Source of the DNA: Deroplatys truncata
Taxonomy: Eukaryota > Arthropoda > Insecta > Mantodea > Mantidae
Assembly (NCBI GenBank): GCA_030765065.1
Contig: CM060979.1
Span: 105,388,350 to 105,452,349 of the forward strand
Direction: 5' to 3'
Length of the DNA stretch: 64,000 bases
The position numbers were made by a program, and so were the translations under genes. The number at the start of each line of letters is the position of its first letter. Position 1 is the first letter of the stretch. The notes under the pieces were generated by a model. It was not told the origin of the DNA. It made no database searches and was given only the letters and a program-made list of their open reading frames with translations. Below are positions 21,541 through 32,949 of this stretch, in pieces.

Positions 21541-21889
21541 AAGTATTGTTGCGAGATTGAACGCTGTCATCAAGGCAAAGGGTGGACCAACACCATATTG
21601 ACTTCCAGCATTACCGATGGAGGGCGCCACGAACTTGTACGTCATTTTCAGCCAGGTGTCCGGATACTTTTGATCACGTAGTGTATATAGCGTACTTATA
21701 AATAGACTATACCTACACCATTGTAATTGCTTTCCTCAAAAGAAGGAAATTTCTGTAAAACCAAACAAAATTAAAACGTACCGCTTATTATCCATTTTAT
21801 TACCTATTTTTCAGATATAACATTTCTGTCAAGTTTTGGATGAACACTTAAGAAGTTATGTCAATGTTTTATTACAATTTTTCATGTGC

Positions 21890-22130
21890 GTAAACCGTAT
21901 AACACAAACAGTATAGTTAAGTGTAGAGTCTATCTTAGACAATTGACAAACATAACTAGAAACGGACAAGACTCCTACAAAGAATGCCAGAAGAACGAAC
22001 TCCTAGAACAAGCTTTCAGCTACAAACCTACAAGACGACGATCAATCGGACGACCCAGGAGACGATGGGAAATATGAGAACGGAACAGGCTTCAACTTAA
22101 ACCGTAGTGGAAGAAGAAGAAGAAGAAGAT
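21890..22130 (+). pseudogene. LINE 3'-end fragment with GAA tail
   Basis: The C-terminal residues of a LINE reverse transcriptase are recognisable: a NRQDSYKE-like stretch, ELLEQAFSYKPTRRRSIGRP and RRRW. After a stop and a shift, an RTGTGFNLN-like end follows, then the 3' tail (GAA)n at 22110-22127. The pattern KP.GRR..GRP..RW is shared with the fragment ending at 25690, so this is probably the same broad LINE group. It is strongly 5'-truncated, as is typical of target-primed insertions. Confidence 0.65.
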
Positions 22131-22274
22131 ATATAGTTCCGTTATCAAAGCAGGAGTATGCAACAGGCTCCAGATGTGTACTGTTAAATCATTTATGCAC
22201 TTGTTTTAATACGTAACACTTCCAAATACGCATAACCAGTTTTCAAAATATATTGCATCGAAGTTGCGCACACA

Positions 22275-22412
22275 TACCCACACACAGAAAGGGAGATACC
22301 GAGCGCGATGTGCGGGAGACAGAAAAACGAAGTGGAGAGGAGAAAGAAAGAGGAAGAGAAAGACGAAGATGGAGAAGAGAGAGAGATAAAAAGGGAGGGA
22401 AAGAGCAGAGTG
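22275..22412. repeat. Purine-rich GA tract
   Basis: A GAGA/GGAGA-rich low-complexity tract. The plus-strand Arg/Glu-rich and minus-strand Ser/Leu-rich frames are artefacts of composition. Confidence 0.85.
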
Positions 22413-22774
22413 AAATCTCCGCATTTATCACAATAACGCTAGCAGTGATGCGGGCTTGCTAGTCCTACAATAAACATTTGCTGCTTACATTCATAAGACT
22501 TCGTCTACCCACTATCGTTTATTTTTATCTCTCCTTTACAACCTAATCTAGAAAATATTAATTTACTATCTGCTTTATATTGATCAGGATATACGTTTTC
22601 AAAATCATTTTTGTTTTAATAATGCTTATTTTTGGTCGTTTCGACGGCTGGCTTAATCTTATAATGACCTTTCAAGGTTTTCTAATAGAGACATTATATA
22701 GACATTAAAATAGAGATTTACATGTTTTAACTCTATAGAGTGATATCCTTAAGAAACCCTAGAGCGTTCCTTAT

Positions 22775-22995
22775 CTGTCCTCAAAACGTATATTTTCGTT
22801 GAAATCTCGATTATCAATTTTTGGGTGGAATACAATACTTTCTGTTCCTAGTATAGGTAGGGGTAGAGAAAATAAAAGACATGTTAGAAAGCATTAGAAA
22901 GTATAAATCAATAGCAACGAATAACTCAGAAATGGTAAATGGTATAAAAACATTTATTAAACATAAATCGTGTACTTTAACAAAAAAGTCTTTCA
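22775..22995 (+). repeat. TE-1 fragments (copy g), out of normal order
   Basis: The 3' end of TE-1 (gttgaaatctcgatt, tttgggtggaatacaat, gtagagaaaataaa; 22775-22880) is followed at once by a piece from the family's interior (agtataaatcaatagcaacg to cgtgtactttaac; about 22895-22990). Either two copies abut or one copy was rearranged. Confidence 0.65.
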
Positions 22996-23156
22996 GAATA
23001 AAAAATAAAACGAATATTCATTCAGAATGAATAATAAATTAACTGCAGAGATATTAAAATGGAATTGCAACAATGTGATTCACAGGCCACCACAGTACTT
23101 TGCTAGCATGTCGGTAAGGCTATTTCTGATTTTGTCAGGATCGGGTATCCAGACAA

Positions 23157-24664
23157 GGGCTATTCTGCAACGTTTTGTTAAGGCTTAAAAACTGTTAAAG
23201 CTGCTAACCAATTGATCGGCATTCTGTAACTTCGTAACAAAAAAATGTTGTTAAGAATAAAGATTTGTTTGTTGGACGCAACAAACCCCCAAGATCCAAA
23301 TGCTAACGCATATGTTACACAACAGATTCGCATAGTCGTCGTTTTAATGCTCCTGTAAGAGGAAAAGCACGACAGAAGCTTGTCATTTTAATTATCAAAT
23401 GTTTATTTATTCGTTTTAGCGTAAAACATAAATGTTACGAATTACGCTTGAGTAAGCAATGTTCCGTGTGTTAGTATTGGTAAATGATACTCCTAACATA
23501 AGTTTTAAGAGACGAGTTTTAATAGGAATATAAATGCTATGTAATCTCGTATCGTAATAAAAACTAACAGTCATTGATTTTAGAAATAGTTATAAATCTT
23601 GTGTTTATTTGCATGGTTCACGAATTCATTTGCCTCATTTTTAGGTTAAAGTTAGGAACTGAACACTTTTGAGAGCTGTAGGATAGTATAGCGATATGTT
23701 TCCGATCCCAGAATTAGTTTAAGATAATTTCCAATCTGTTAAAAGAATTGGCTAGCAGAAAGCTGTTTACCAGTTTCTCGTAACCATAGAAAGTGAATTT
23801 ATGCTAATGCTGCTGGAAGAGGAAGAACATAACAATCACTTGGACTATTAAATGATAATTTATACGTAATAAATTTGCGTATGAAAAATAATCCGAAATA
23901 AGTACTTGTAGCTAAACATTCCCCCAGATAACACAACTATGAAACTAGCCTTTATTTTCACTGCGATCTTCTACTTAGCGAATACCTAACTAAAATAATA
24001 GGATATCATCAGATACTAATAATGATTTTCATTTAAAGATTAAGATGCAAGAGCACAACTAAGGCTAAACATTGCCAAATCATGAATAAAAGAATAAGTA
24101 CCTGCTTATATTTGATGGTATACATTAAAATTTCAGAAAAAATATGAATTAGTGAAACATACATAAAAATAATATGTAACTGCGTTGCTAATTTTTTGTT
24201 GTTGTAATTCCTAACCTAAAATTAAAACTCATTTTACAAGTCCATTGCCAAGCTATTCAACAGCTTGGCGAGTTTTCCCCCCCAAAATCTAATTATTTGG
24301 GGTCATAAGAAGATGTAAATCATACTATTCTAAGCAATGGTTGGGAATTTCAAAAATCCACATATATTTTATATTTTTCGTGTTTCATATCACGCTTTGT
24401 CTCAATCTTGGCAAGGAAAAGTAACAAAAGCACTCGGTAGTCGGTATTACGGCGCTGACGGTAATGTAAAAACAAAACGCTGTCGTAGAGGGCACGAATT
24501 TTCGATTAGTCACTCCAGCGAGCTAACAAACCGCGAGAAAACAAGTATCGCGATAATAAACAAGTTACAGAATGGTAAATAGCGTCACATTTGTTAAGAG
24601 CGGTTCTTTAAGCTTAAGAAGTAGTTGTAATCGTCCTCTTAACAACGAAGTTAAGAATAGCCCC
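23157..24664. mobile_element. Harbinger-like TIR element, 1.5 kb (tentative)
   Basis: The left end is gggctattctgcaacg followed by ttgttaag. The right end, read inverted, is ggggctattcttaacttcg followed by ttgttaag. The inverted match covers about 30 bp with several differences. Flanking triplets are CAA and GAA, close to a 3-bp duplication. GGGCTATTC-type ends and 3-bp duplications are known for PIF/Harbinger elements. The interior has an 81-codon plus-strand frame (24337-24582) with no recognisable domain, and no DDE or Myb-like protein is visible, so it would be non-autonomous. Confidence 0.45.
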
Positions 24665-24949
24665 GAAGAACATGGAAAATAATGAAATACAAAACTAATG
24701 TTTGCTAATGATGGGTTTTAAACACTGATTCCGAGTCATCGGAATTGCATAGAGTGGGAGATAATCTGCACCCTTTACTTGCTATACACCCAGATTTAAT
24801 CATATTACTTCTTATGATACTGGCTTACCTGACATTGCACGGTTAGCATTTTAAACTCGAATGACAAATTAATTAATTTCGTTTACCTACCCGCTGTACC
24901 TACCCCGTTAAATTATTGCATAATGATGCTATAATTTCCGGCATGGGTG

Positions 24950-25700
24950 TCCACTTTTACCTGCATTAATTAATATTTATTTAGACGACGTCATTCGTAA
25001 GTGGCAAAATATTTTGACTACTAATTTTAAAATGGATCGTATAAATATGGTCATTTTAGCTTTTGCAGATGACCAGGAAGTTATAGCATCTTAACAAAGA
25101 GATATTTATAATTTAAGTATAGTGGCTACTGAACAAAATCTGGAAATTTCAGCTGAGAAAACAAAAATAATGGAATTTTATGGAAAATATCCTGTTAGAC
25201 CCAAAATTGATACCCCCTGTTGAACAAGTTATGGAATTTAATTATTTAGTTTTCATTGGCAAGGATAGAACAAAATATGTAAATAGAAAACTAAATTTAT
25301 TCCAACAAATATGTGGAACAATCACAAGAGGTTTATCAAGGAAAGTCCGCAAAGAAACTACTGAAATTCTATAAGGTTTAGCAGTTTCTGCACCATTATA
25401 TGGGTCTGAATGTTGGACTCTAAATAAAGATTTTTTGCGGCGGATAGAAGTTGCGGAAATGACATTCTTAAGGTTTGTAGCAGATTATAGTCTAATGGAC
25501 AAACACAGAAGTGAACATATCAGAGAACAACTGGGAATATTTAAACTAACAAACAAAATAGAAGAATACAGAAAAAACCGGTACAACCATGTCTGCAGAA
25601 TGGAATATGATAAGATTCGCCATGGAGAACTAAATTATAAACCAAGAGGACAACGAAGTCCGGGAAGACCTGCAAAAAGATGGCAGCTTTAGTTAGGAAA
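24950..25700 (+). pseudogene. LINE reverse transcriptase C-terminal pseudogene
   Basis: This is a 5'-truncated non-LTR retrotransposon ORF. The reverse transcriptase metal-binding motif is visible as LAFADDQ (Ala-Asp-Asp codons 25065-25073). Downstream in that frame are LEISAEKTKIMEF and, after a frameshift near 25195, MEFNYLVFIG, RKVRKETTEIL, stop (25372-25374) and LYGSECWTL. RRIEVAEMTFLRFV, EHIREQLGI and the terminal KPRGQRSPGRPAKRW complete the C-terminus. The layout (AFADD, SECWTL, GRP..RW) is typical of RTE-like LINEs common in insects. The enzyme would have reverse-transcribed its RNA at a nicked chromosomal target. Lesions are an in-frame TAA at 25094-25096, the frameshift, and the stop at 25372. 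Confidence 0.85.
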
Positions 25701-25739
25701 CGGAACAGATAAGCAGTGGTCTAATCCCTTTTTGTATAA

Positions 25740-26570
25740 TGATCTTATGGTGAATCCTCCCCATTACCCCTTATGATTGTAATTTCGTGCAGCCTCGGCT
25801 GCTCCTAATAACAAATGAAAGGTCCCCTGATATTCTCGCAAAAGGATGTGAAACATTGGCGGAGTGTCCGACTTCCTAAACTTCCCCGCGACAATCTTCC
25901 AAGTTCTGGAAATGCTGCATAGCGTACACGTATCCTTTGGCGGTGGAACATCATCGGTTGGAATGGTCGAGTAATTTTTTAGATAATTACAATAGGTAGG
26001 TGTGTGAGCGTTTTGTCTTTAGTATCGAGTTATTTAATAACATAAAAGCTACACGGTTTTCGCATAAAACATAAACCCTTATTTTTCTGCGACCATATTC
26101 TCAGTTGTTAATTACAAAATATCGGTTCACTGTGTTCTGTTAGCAATTTTCTCTCTTAATACAATTATTATGCCAACGAGCTTGATTACAACATAAGTAC
26201 AAAGGAAATAAGGCAAAACCTTCTTGCATAACTGTTATTAAAATATTGTGCCATTGGTGTATCGCGTTGTAAGCAGATTTGATTCTCTTTTGTTTTGCTA
26301 CGTCTTCTGTTTTCTTAGTTGCTAAATCGTGATCATTGATATTGTATGGAATTAAGTATTTTCGGCGTTTGTTTTATTTTACATGGATTTTCTTTGGAGT
26401 AACAATAACTATTTTCTACTCTATGGCAACCCCAATTAAAATCAAAGCCCTCATAGCAAGTATCTTCTTTTATAACTCCAACGTTTTCGTATCTAGTACA
26501 TAAACTAGATAGTTTTTTGTCTTTTAGTAATTAATGAATTGAAATTGGGTGCTTTGTAGTCCCATGTCCT
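25740..26570. other. AT-rich sequence, nothing recognised
   Basis: No shared repeats or coding features that I can support. Confidence 0.5.
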
Positions 26571-26574
26571 TCAA

Positions 26575-26705
26575 AAAGAGTAGGTAGGTTTTCAATGATG
26601 AAAGAATCATCTAAATCGATTGAGTGGTTCTTGAGATTATCTTACATACACAGAAATACATACAAATTTTCTCTCTGTATAATGTTAGTATAGATTTTTA
26701 TACGT
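26575..26705 (-). repeat. Repeat related to 5365-5640
   Basis: On the minus strand it shows caagaaccactcaatcgatt, a ttctttcatcattgaaaacc block, and the gagagaaaatttgtatg/tctgtgtatg block adjoining aacattatacag. This is the same order as the plus-strand repeat near 5365. Confidence 0.5.
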
Positions 26706-27217
26706 TACCACAGATTAGTTCCATAAGTATATAATTTAGTATATAAAGTATGTAATTTAATGTGTCATAAAATGTGTCTTTCTAAAATTAAAGGCTTTCA
26801 CGAAGTCACTAAAAGCAATTTGAGTCTCTGGATTTTGTTTCTTCTCTAAAATTCTCCTAACATTAAAAATTCTGTTGCCGTATGACCGCCCTCTTCCAAA
26901 ACCTTTGTAACATTACTGCGGATACGGCTTTAAGCGATAATTGTTAATAATATTCCGTATAACTTATGGACCATGTTTAAAACACTTAAACTTTTTAATT
27001 TTTTGATCATTTATTCCGCCATTTGTACATTCATTGCAGGTATTTACAACTTTTTACACATTATACATCCAGATGGATGATATTTCTGTTTTTTATATTT
27101 TAGGGTTTCTTGTAGTCCTTTTAGGATAATTCGTTTACTGGAGTGTTATAACTATGTAATCCATTTTAAGGCAATGTAGTTGTTAAATGTGGTAAAAAAT
27201 GTTAAAATTTAATTTTT

Positions 27218-28172
27218 TGCTTTCTCTACTACGTATAGTAAGTAGGGGAAGTATTGTATTCCACCCAAAAATTCGATACCGAGATTTCACCGGAAATACA
27301 TGTTTTGAGACCCCCTGAATCCAAAAAAAGCATTTTTGGAAACATGTCCGTGTGTGTCTGTGTGTCTGTCTGTGTGTGTGTGTCTGTCTGTCTGTATGTG
27401 TGTGTGTGTCTGACTGTGAACAGCATAACTCAGAAACGAACAGTCGGATAATCACCAAACTTGGTATTTAAGTTCAGTATCTTCCAGAGATGCGACACGA
27501 AGGTTTTCAAGAAAATCCCCCACCCCAGATTACCCTTTACATGGAAGATTTTTCGAAAATTTTAATTTTCTCAAAAATGGCTAGTGATTTTGATTAAAAT
27601 ATCATATGTTTAAGATATTTTCATAATAAATAAAATGTATATCTTGAATTTTCTGGAAATGTCTCCAAAAGTATTCTTCATTGTGAACGACTTTTGCATA
27701 ACTGGTAAACCATAAGAGATAGACAAAATTTTACTACACAAAAAATGTAGATCCGTTAAAATACACAATTTACGTCATATACATATTTTTTTGTTGAGTG
27801 AACAATTTTCGAGATATTGCTTGTTATTCCCTTAAATTTTTCAATACTTATTTTCTCAAATGGGAATTCGTTATTCATTTTTTTGTCTTGGATATGCAAA
27901 GAGTATTAATCTGTGCCAAAGGGAATGGTGCTGCACCTAGCAACCAGCTATTAAGAGATATGTATATGCTTAAAGGTTACTGTATTTCTATATTGCCCTT
28001 GTAAATATATATTCCCCTTACATCTACAAGAAAATTAGCAATAAGGTAGACTCTGCAAATGTTTATCTCGATTAATATGAAGTAGATGGGGAATAAGCGT
28101 TTGTAAAAATAGTTTGTACAAGAGTAGAGAAAGTCATGTGAGTGTAACATATCAGATTTTTTCCCATTTTGA
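27218..28172 (-). repeat. TE-1 copy h, full length (about 955 bp)
   Basis: This is one of the two cleanest complete copies. The right edge, read on the minus strand, starts aatctgatatgttacactca then catgactttctctactc. The interior has tgcaaagagtattaatctg, tcaaaatcactagcc, ggtggggg/attttcttgaaaac, the GT/CA microsatellite (27350-27415) and tttttgggtggaatacaata. It ends acgtagtagagaaagc. Subterminal ACTTTCTCTACT near the start is the inverse of AGTAGAGAAAGT at the end. I see no protein frame, A/B boxes or certain target duplication. Confidence 0.9.
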
Positions 28173-31100
28173 CTGCATACTTATAACTTATATTTTCATG
28201 GTACTTGATTATTTTTTAATATAAAATACTTTAAAGTCACAAGTGGCAATTTAATTTGTCCTTTACCATTTAGAAAAAGCATCGCATTGAGCTTTAAACT
28301 GCATTTTGTTCAATAAAATTCATTTTTTCAACATTTTTCACTCTCAAAGCGCTCTTTGGACCACAGTTTATGACGTGTATTTGCTTGAAATTTTCAGGAG
28401 AGCTTCAGGAATTTCGGATTTAAAAATCGGTGTGTACTAGCTAAAAAAAGTGAATAATTCAGTTTAAATAAATTATTTCCCATAACTCACATTAAAAAAA
28501 ATGAAAATTCAGTAACATGTAGCCAATTTTTTGTCTTAAATTAATTAAAGTTAAGAAATATCTGTACAATTATTTCTTTATGTTTGTACACTAAGCTCAA
28601 ATTGAAAATTTGGGAGCGATGCGATAAACTATAGGGTGCGTGGAACATTTCATATTACCATGTCAAAAAGAGTTTAATTATGAATAAATCAACTAATATC
28701 TTCACGGCTAATTAAAATGTTCCGTGCACTGTAGTTTTAGGTTATCAATATATGGTAAAAAACAAGTAATCAGAAGAAAACTGCAGATTTTTGGATTTTC
28801 ACAGATACATTGCTTAAAACTCAATAACCACTTCATCTTTTGTTCGATACTATGTTTCGCATGCCACAGGAGCATCGAAAGCGTCAATCAGTAACGATTA
28901 ATTCTAAACGAAGGCCCAGTTGCAAGGAAGCTTCTATACATGTTACATATCCACTTCATTATCCTTAAAGGAATTAATGGGCTCCGTTAAAAATTCCAGC
29001 GGGGTCTTCTGTTGCCCTGAAGCAGCTTTAATGTGAACGGCATTCTCTTTGTGGCGGAAGATTACCAAAGCGTGCGTGATCTCTAAACGATATCATGTCA
29101 TGTAGTGTTAAAAGGGTCTATTACTCTTAGGGATGCAGCTTTTATTTGTTCGCTAGTTAAGTAATACTTGTCTAAATTAGCCGCGAAATACATTTATCTG
29201 TACTAAAAAAATACTTTTATAAATTAAAGCTGATCACAATAAGCCGAGAACGGAAACCAGAACGGAAACGAGAACTAGAATCAAAATACTTTGGTTCACA
29301 ATATCTCGGTAACGAGAATGGAAAAGCATATCGATAGCATAGTGGAAAGTTCATTTTGCGCATTAGTTTGTAACTGGCCAATGATATATTTTCATCTGCT
29401 TCCAGTAATGCAGGATAGCCAACGACAAAATTCGGCAGAATAAACATTTTCGAAATGCAGATCCAATACCATCTCCAATTCCTCTTATCGTACTAAGTTT
29501 CATTCCTTTATTAATAGTGTACATTAGTTATTTATTGTTCTTTGTTAATGTCTACCTGTTTTTAATATTGTTTTAGGCAATAGCCAGTTTTGAATTATAT
29601 ATAGACATACTATTGACGACGCTTTCACTAGAAGAACCATCGCTCAACATCTTGAGGGAGCCAGGATCTGTGGTCAGGACGCACATTTGCTAGAATTTCT
29701 TCCAGTTTCATTTTTCCATCCTGCCATTAGCGAGAGCTCTAGCGGCTGTTTCATGGTACGGCCGCCTTGAATAATTTCTATAGTGAAGAGTTAATATTCA
29801 CAATGTGGATCTAATAGCCCGTGCTGGGGAACGAGAACGAGCAAGTTATAACTTCATCAAGTCTTCTTTCCCATTTCAGGGTGCCGGGAAAGCTTCCCGT
29901 TAACTGTGAACGCTCACAGTATAATGCATGTACTTTTAATTTGTCCTTCTTATTATTACCGTTCTCGGTTATTGTGAATTAGCTCTAAATCTGTATTTTG
30001 GAGGTGGTTAAAGCAACGTTACTGTTATAAATCAAACCAGTCTCTTGGAGCTGCCAAGAGAAATCTCATTAGTAGGGGAATGTAATAATAACGCCTGTTT
30101 ATCTCTATTAGTGTAACTTGGAAAGAGAACAGATAATCATTACGTGTGCAATAGATTAATAGCATTTTCTCTTAAAAATTGTAGTCCTAAAAATCAAATA
30201 CTACTTTGAACAAACCCCAAAAGAACTTTCAACAAATAATGAAACATTTCGTTATGCGAAATGAAAATAAACACATTTCTTGGGCGACGTCAGTTGACGC
30301 GTAATATGTTTATCATAATTATGTGTCTCAAGTGATTTCAATAACTGCATGAATAGCTTCCGTTTTGATTCCTTTTCTCTCTCTTCCGTATCACCCAATC
30401 AAATAAGAGTACTTCCCTCCTCTCTATAGAGGGTAGGTCATAAGCAGTGTTCGGTGCTACAATTACCTTCGACCTAGGACCATTGTATATGGGACGCTGT
30501 GCAGTGAAGGAGAAACGCAGTTTATAGCCAGAAGGGACATAAATTCTGCTTTTACAAACTTTGTGAAACGATGTGGAACAATTTTAGGCGATGAGTTGTA
30601 CATGTTATTTAAAAATTCAACTAGTTTTAATCAAACGAATATTGAAAAATATTTTAAATTCTAGAATAAGAGTTTATTTAAAAGTTTCACACACTTTTAA
30701 TCCTACCTATTGAAACAGTTGTTTTTTTAACAAGCAGATACTCTTAATTCTGTAGAAAATAAGAGAACCAACTCAGGCATGATCCCAAATTCATTCAAGG
30801 ACTGGAAATCATTCGAATGAAGAAGATAAGCCAGAAGGCGACTGATGAAGTAGCGAAGAACAACTCGAAAAGGTGTGACCTATGTCAGGATCCTTGTAGG
30901 TATCAACCTCTGCAGGGAAAAATTGAAAATTCTCTCTGAAAGGGATGTAGATGAAGAAAGATAACTTACTTGTTGCATTCTTATACTAAACTAGCACAGT
31001 TCCAAAATATATGTAATGTTGCGACTGGTGTACCGAAAAGGAGTACTTCTGCCCACATCGAAATGAGTTCCATTTCAAAATGAGTATCTACTTTTGAAGT

Positions 31101-31310
31101 GATAAGTCACTACCGACATAGCTCTGTCCACACTCATACTGACTTAATCTAGAAGCGAAAAACTTACGCGAAAAAGAAACGATTTTGTTTTCATGTTTTT
31201 ATTTACGTAGTTGTGACACCATTGTATTTTCTCACTATTTAGACGATGTAGATAGTTCTAAATCATCAATAATCAATTTTTCTAAGTAAATAAATATATA
31301 AATAATCTTT
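28173..31310. other. 3.1 kb with no recognised repeats or genes
   Basis: This is one of the longest stretches free of the families seen elsewhere in the window. At 30380-30500 the sequence is less AT-biased, and a short plus-strand stretch near 30820-30900 reads KRCDLCQDPC, but no frame continues. It could be intronic or intergenic host DNA. Confidence 0.4.
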
Positions 31311-31311
31311 A

Positions 31312-31537
31312 CCTTTTTTTAAAGTTTTAATCTCGTAGGTCGTATCGAACGATAAATGAAATGGGTGAAATGATGCTCAGATGAGCCCGGGATCCATAGA
31401 GCACAAAGTTACCGACATTTGTCTTCTCAGGATAAAGGAAAAAAAACACATTCGAGTAACTCACCCTAACCGAGATTCGAACTGGGTACCTCTTGAATGG
31501 GAGGCAGATACGCTATACCAACACCGCAGGAATGGAC
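31312..31537 (-). repeat. SINE-C copy 1
   Basis: A third tRNA-derived SINE. The minus-strand head is gtgttggtatagcgtatctg (A box) and cccagttcgaatctcgg (B box), followed by ttagggtgagttactcgaat. The body is tgagaagacaaatgtcgg and gctcatctgagcatc, and the tail ends acgagattaaaac then A-rich. The blocks recur at 44618-44826 and 49766-50012. Confidence 0.8.
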
Positions 31538-31604
31538 TTCTCTGCTTACTACTTTGTCAAATAGTTATCGAAAAATGGCATATGCAGTTTTTACATGCAA
31601 TGCA

Positions 31605-32150
31605 CCGAGCGAAATGGCTCAGCCGGTAACATCTGTGGCCGCATTCGGAAGGTCGTGGGTTCGAACCCCGTGGCCCTCCTTCCTGGCTCATGGATTTTTC
31701 GGAGGTTTCCCCAGGTCGCTAGGTGAATGCTGGGAAGGATCATTACATCCCCCGAATTTCCTGTCCCTCCATTTCACCTCAAATCTCATTTCACTTCACC
31801 GTTCATCTACCTGGTGTCTTTCAAGGTTGCATGTGTCGGTATGAGGTCTTGGGGAGTACATTAAAGGGGAAAAGGATGCCTGAGTAAACCTTCGTCCCCA
31901 GAATGGAGCGATCTCCGGATCCGAGGCCCCCAGGGGATGTGTAACACCACAGGGGGGAGGGAAGTCGGGTACCAGCTGTCATCCGGGGAATTAAAATCTG
32001 TAAACGGTAGGGACCCTGCCCTTTGCCCCCTACCCCATCCCTCCCTCGCGGGGGCGCCCCGTCAGGGGCTTAAGTACAAAAGATCTGCGTAGGTCGAGGT
32101 GCTAATCTACCTCTGCTCCTAGTCCTATCCTATCCCTATCCTCACGCAAT
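31605..32150 (+). repeat. SINE-A-related copy 4 with a different body
   Basis: The head is very clear: gcgaaatggctcagccggta (A-box region) and gtcgtgggttcgaacccc (B box, near 31655), followed by the SINE-A-like ctcatggatttttcggaggt and tttccccaggtcgctaggtg. From about 31750 the body differs from other SINE-A copies (ggtatgaggtcttggggagt, gagcgatctccggatccgag). The end is a CCTAT-rich tail (32115-32140). Possible flanking duplication: gcaatg before and gcaata after. Confidence 0.75.
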
Positions 32151-32630
32151 AGTAATGGCGAATATACACCTTTTAAAGTTTATTTTATACATGCTTTACT
32201 GTTATAATAAATTTAACTCTTGAAGATTATTTAATCTAAGCTTTAATATATTGTATTTACTTCTTATGCAAAGCGATACATCTTTCCTGTCATCCTAAAC
32301 TCCATATTACTGAGCAAGTAATTATTGTTCATATCAAGTAGGTCAGAGATCCCAGACGCGATGACCCTCTTCTTTGGAAATTTATGAGTATAATGTTTTG
32401 CTCCCTAGGAATTTTCTCATCTGTCTCTCAAGCACAAATTGCGCACTTGTTCGTACACGTTAAAATGCTTAATGCAACACAGCCGACAAATGACGTTAAG
32501 GCCTTAAAGCAACATCGATGAAATTGTTGTTGAGGATATGCTGTAGACAATTATAATACGAAGAAAATGATTGTTTTAATTATTATCGATGTTTCAGAGG
32601 AACATGCAAATAAGCCGAACAACACAGCCA
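32151..32630. other. No recognised feature
   Basis: AT-rich with no supported feature. Confidence 0.45.
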
Positions 32631-32636
32631 GCGAGC

Positions 32637-32692
32637 AAGAGAGAGAGAGAGAGAGAGGGGGGAGAGAGAGGGGGGAGAGAGAGGGGTAGGGA
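32637..32692. repeat. GA/GGGGA microsatellite
   Basis: GA repeats are interleaved with three GGGG-containing units of about 14-16 bp (gagagagaggggggagag), a small minisatellite grown from a microsatellite. Confidence 0.9.
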
Positions 32693-32949
32693 GAATTTTA
32701 CGATCATCAATTTTTATTTTCAATTGCTTCTCCTCAGTTGCAGACATCCTGTCATTGCAGATTGTTTGGACAAACGCACCAAGTAATTGATCGCTACTGC
32801 ACTTCTGGCGATCTAACAACTAATTTCTGTGCGACAACCGAACCTACGACTAAGAATAAAATTCCAAGAATAAGCGCAGACTGAGCATCAAAATGAGGAA
32901 TGATTTAAGTAGCTGAATTATTTTGTTCCTTTTAGTGACAGCAAATATT

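Larger units (their letters stand above)
20501..21685 (+). mobile_element. Tc1-like DNA transposon, both ends intact (1185 bp)
   Basis: Terminal inverted repeats of 31 bp (20501-20531 and 21655-21685) begin tacacta(t/c)gtgatcaaaa and differ at a single position. TA flanks both ends (20499-20500, 21686-21687), which is the Tc1/mariner target duplication. The interior holds one broken transposase gene on the plus strand. The near-identical ends suggest a younger insertion than the mariner at 6396. Confidence 0.93.

Noticed and set aside
29860..29910. A splice acceptor and exon (pyrimidine tract then cag)
   Set aside because: The following frame closes within a few codons and no donor or partner exon can be identified.
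30820..30900. A zinc-finger exon (KRCDLCQDPC)
   Set aside because: The frame is short, stops on both sides, and has no His/Cys partner spacing.
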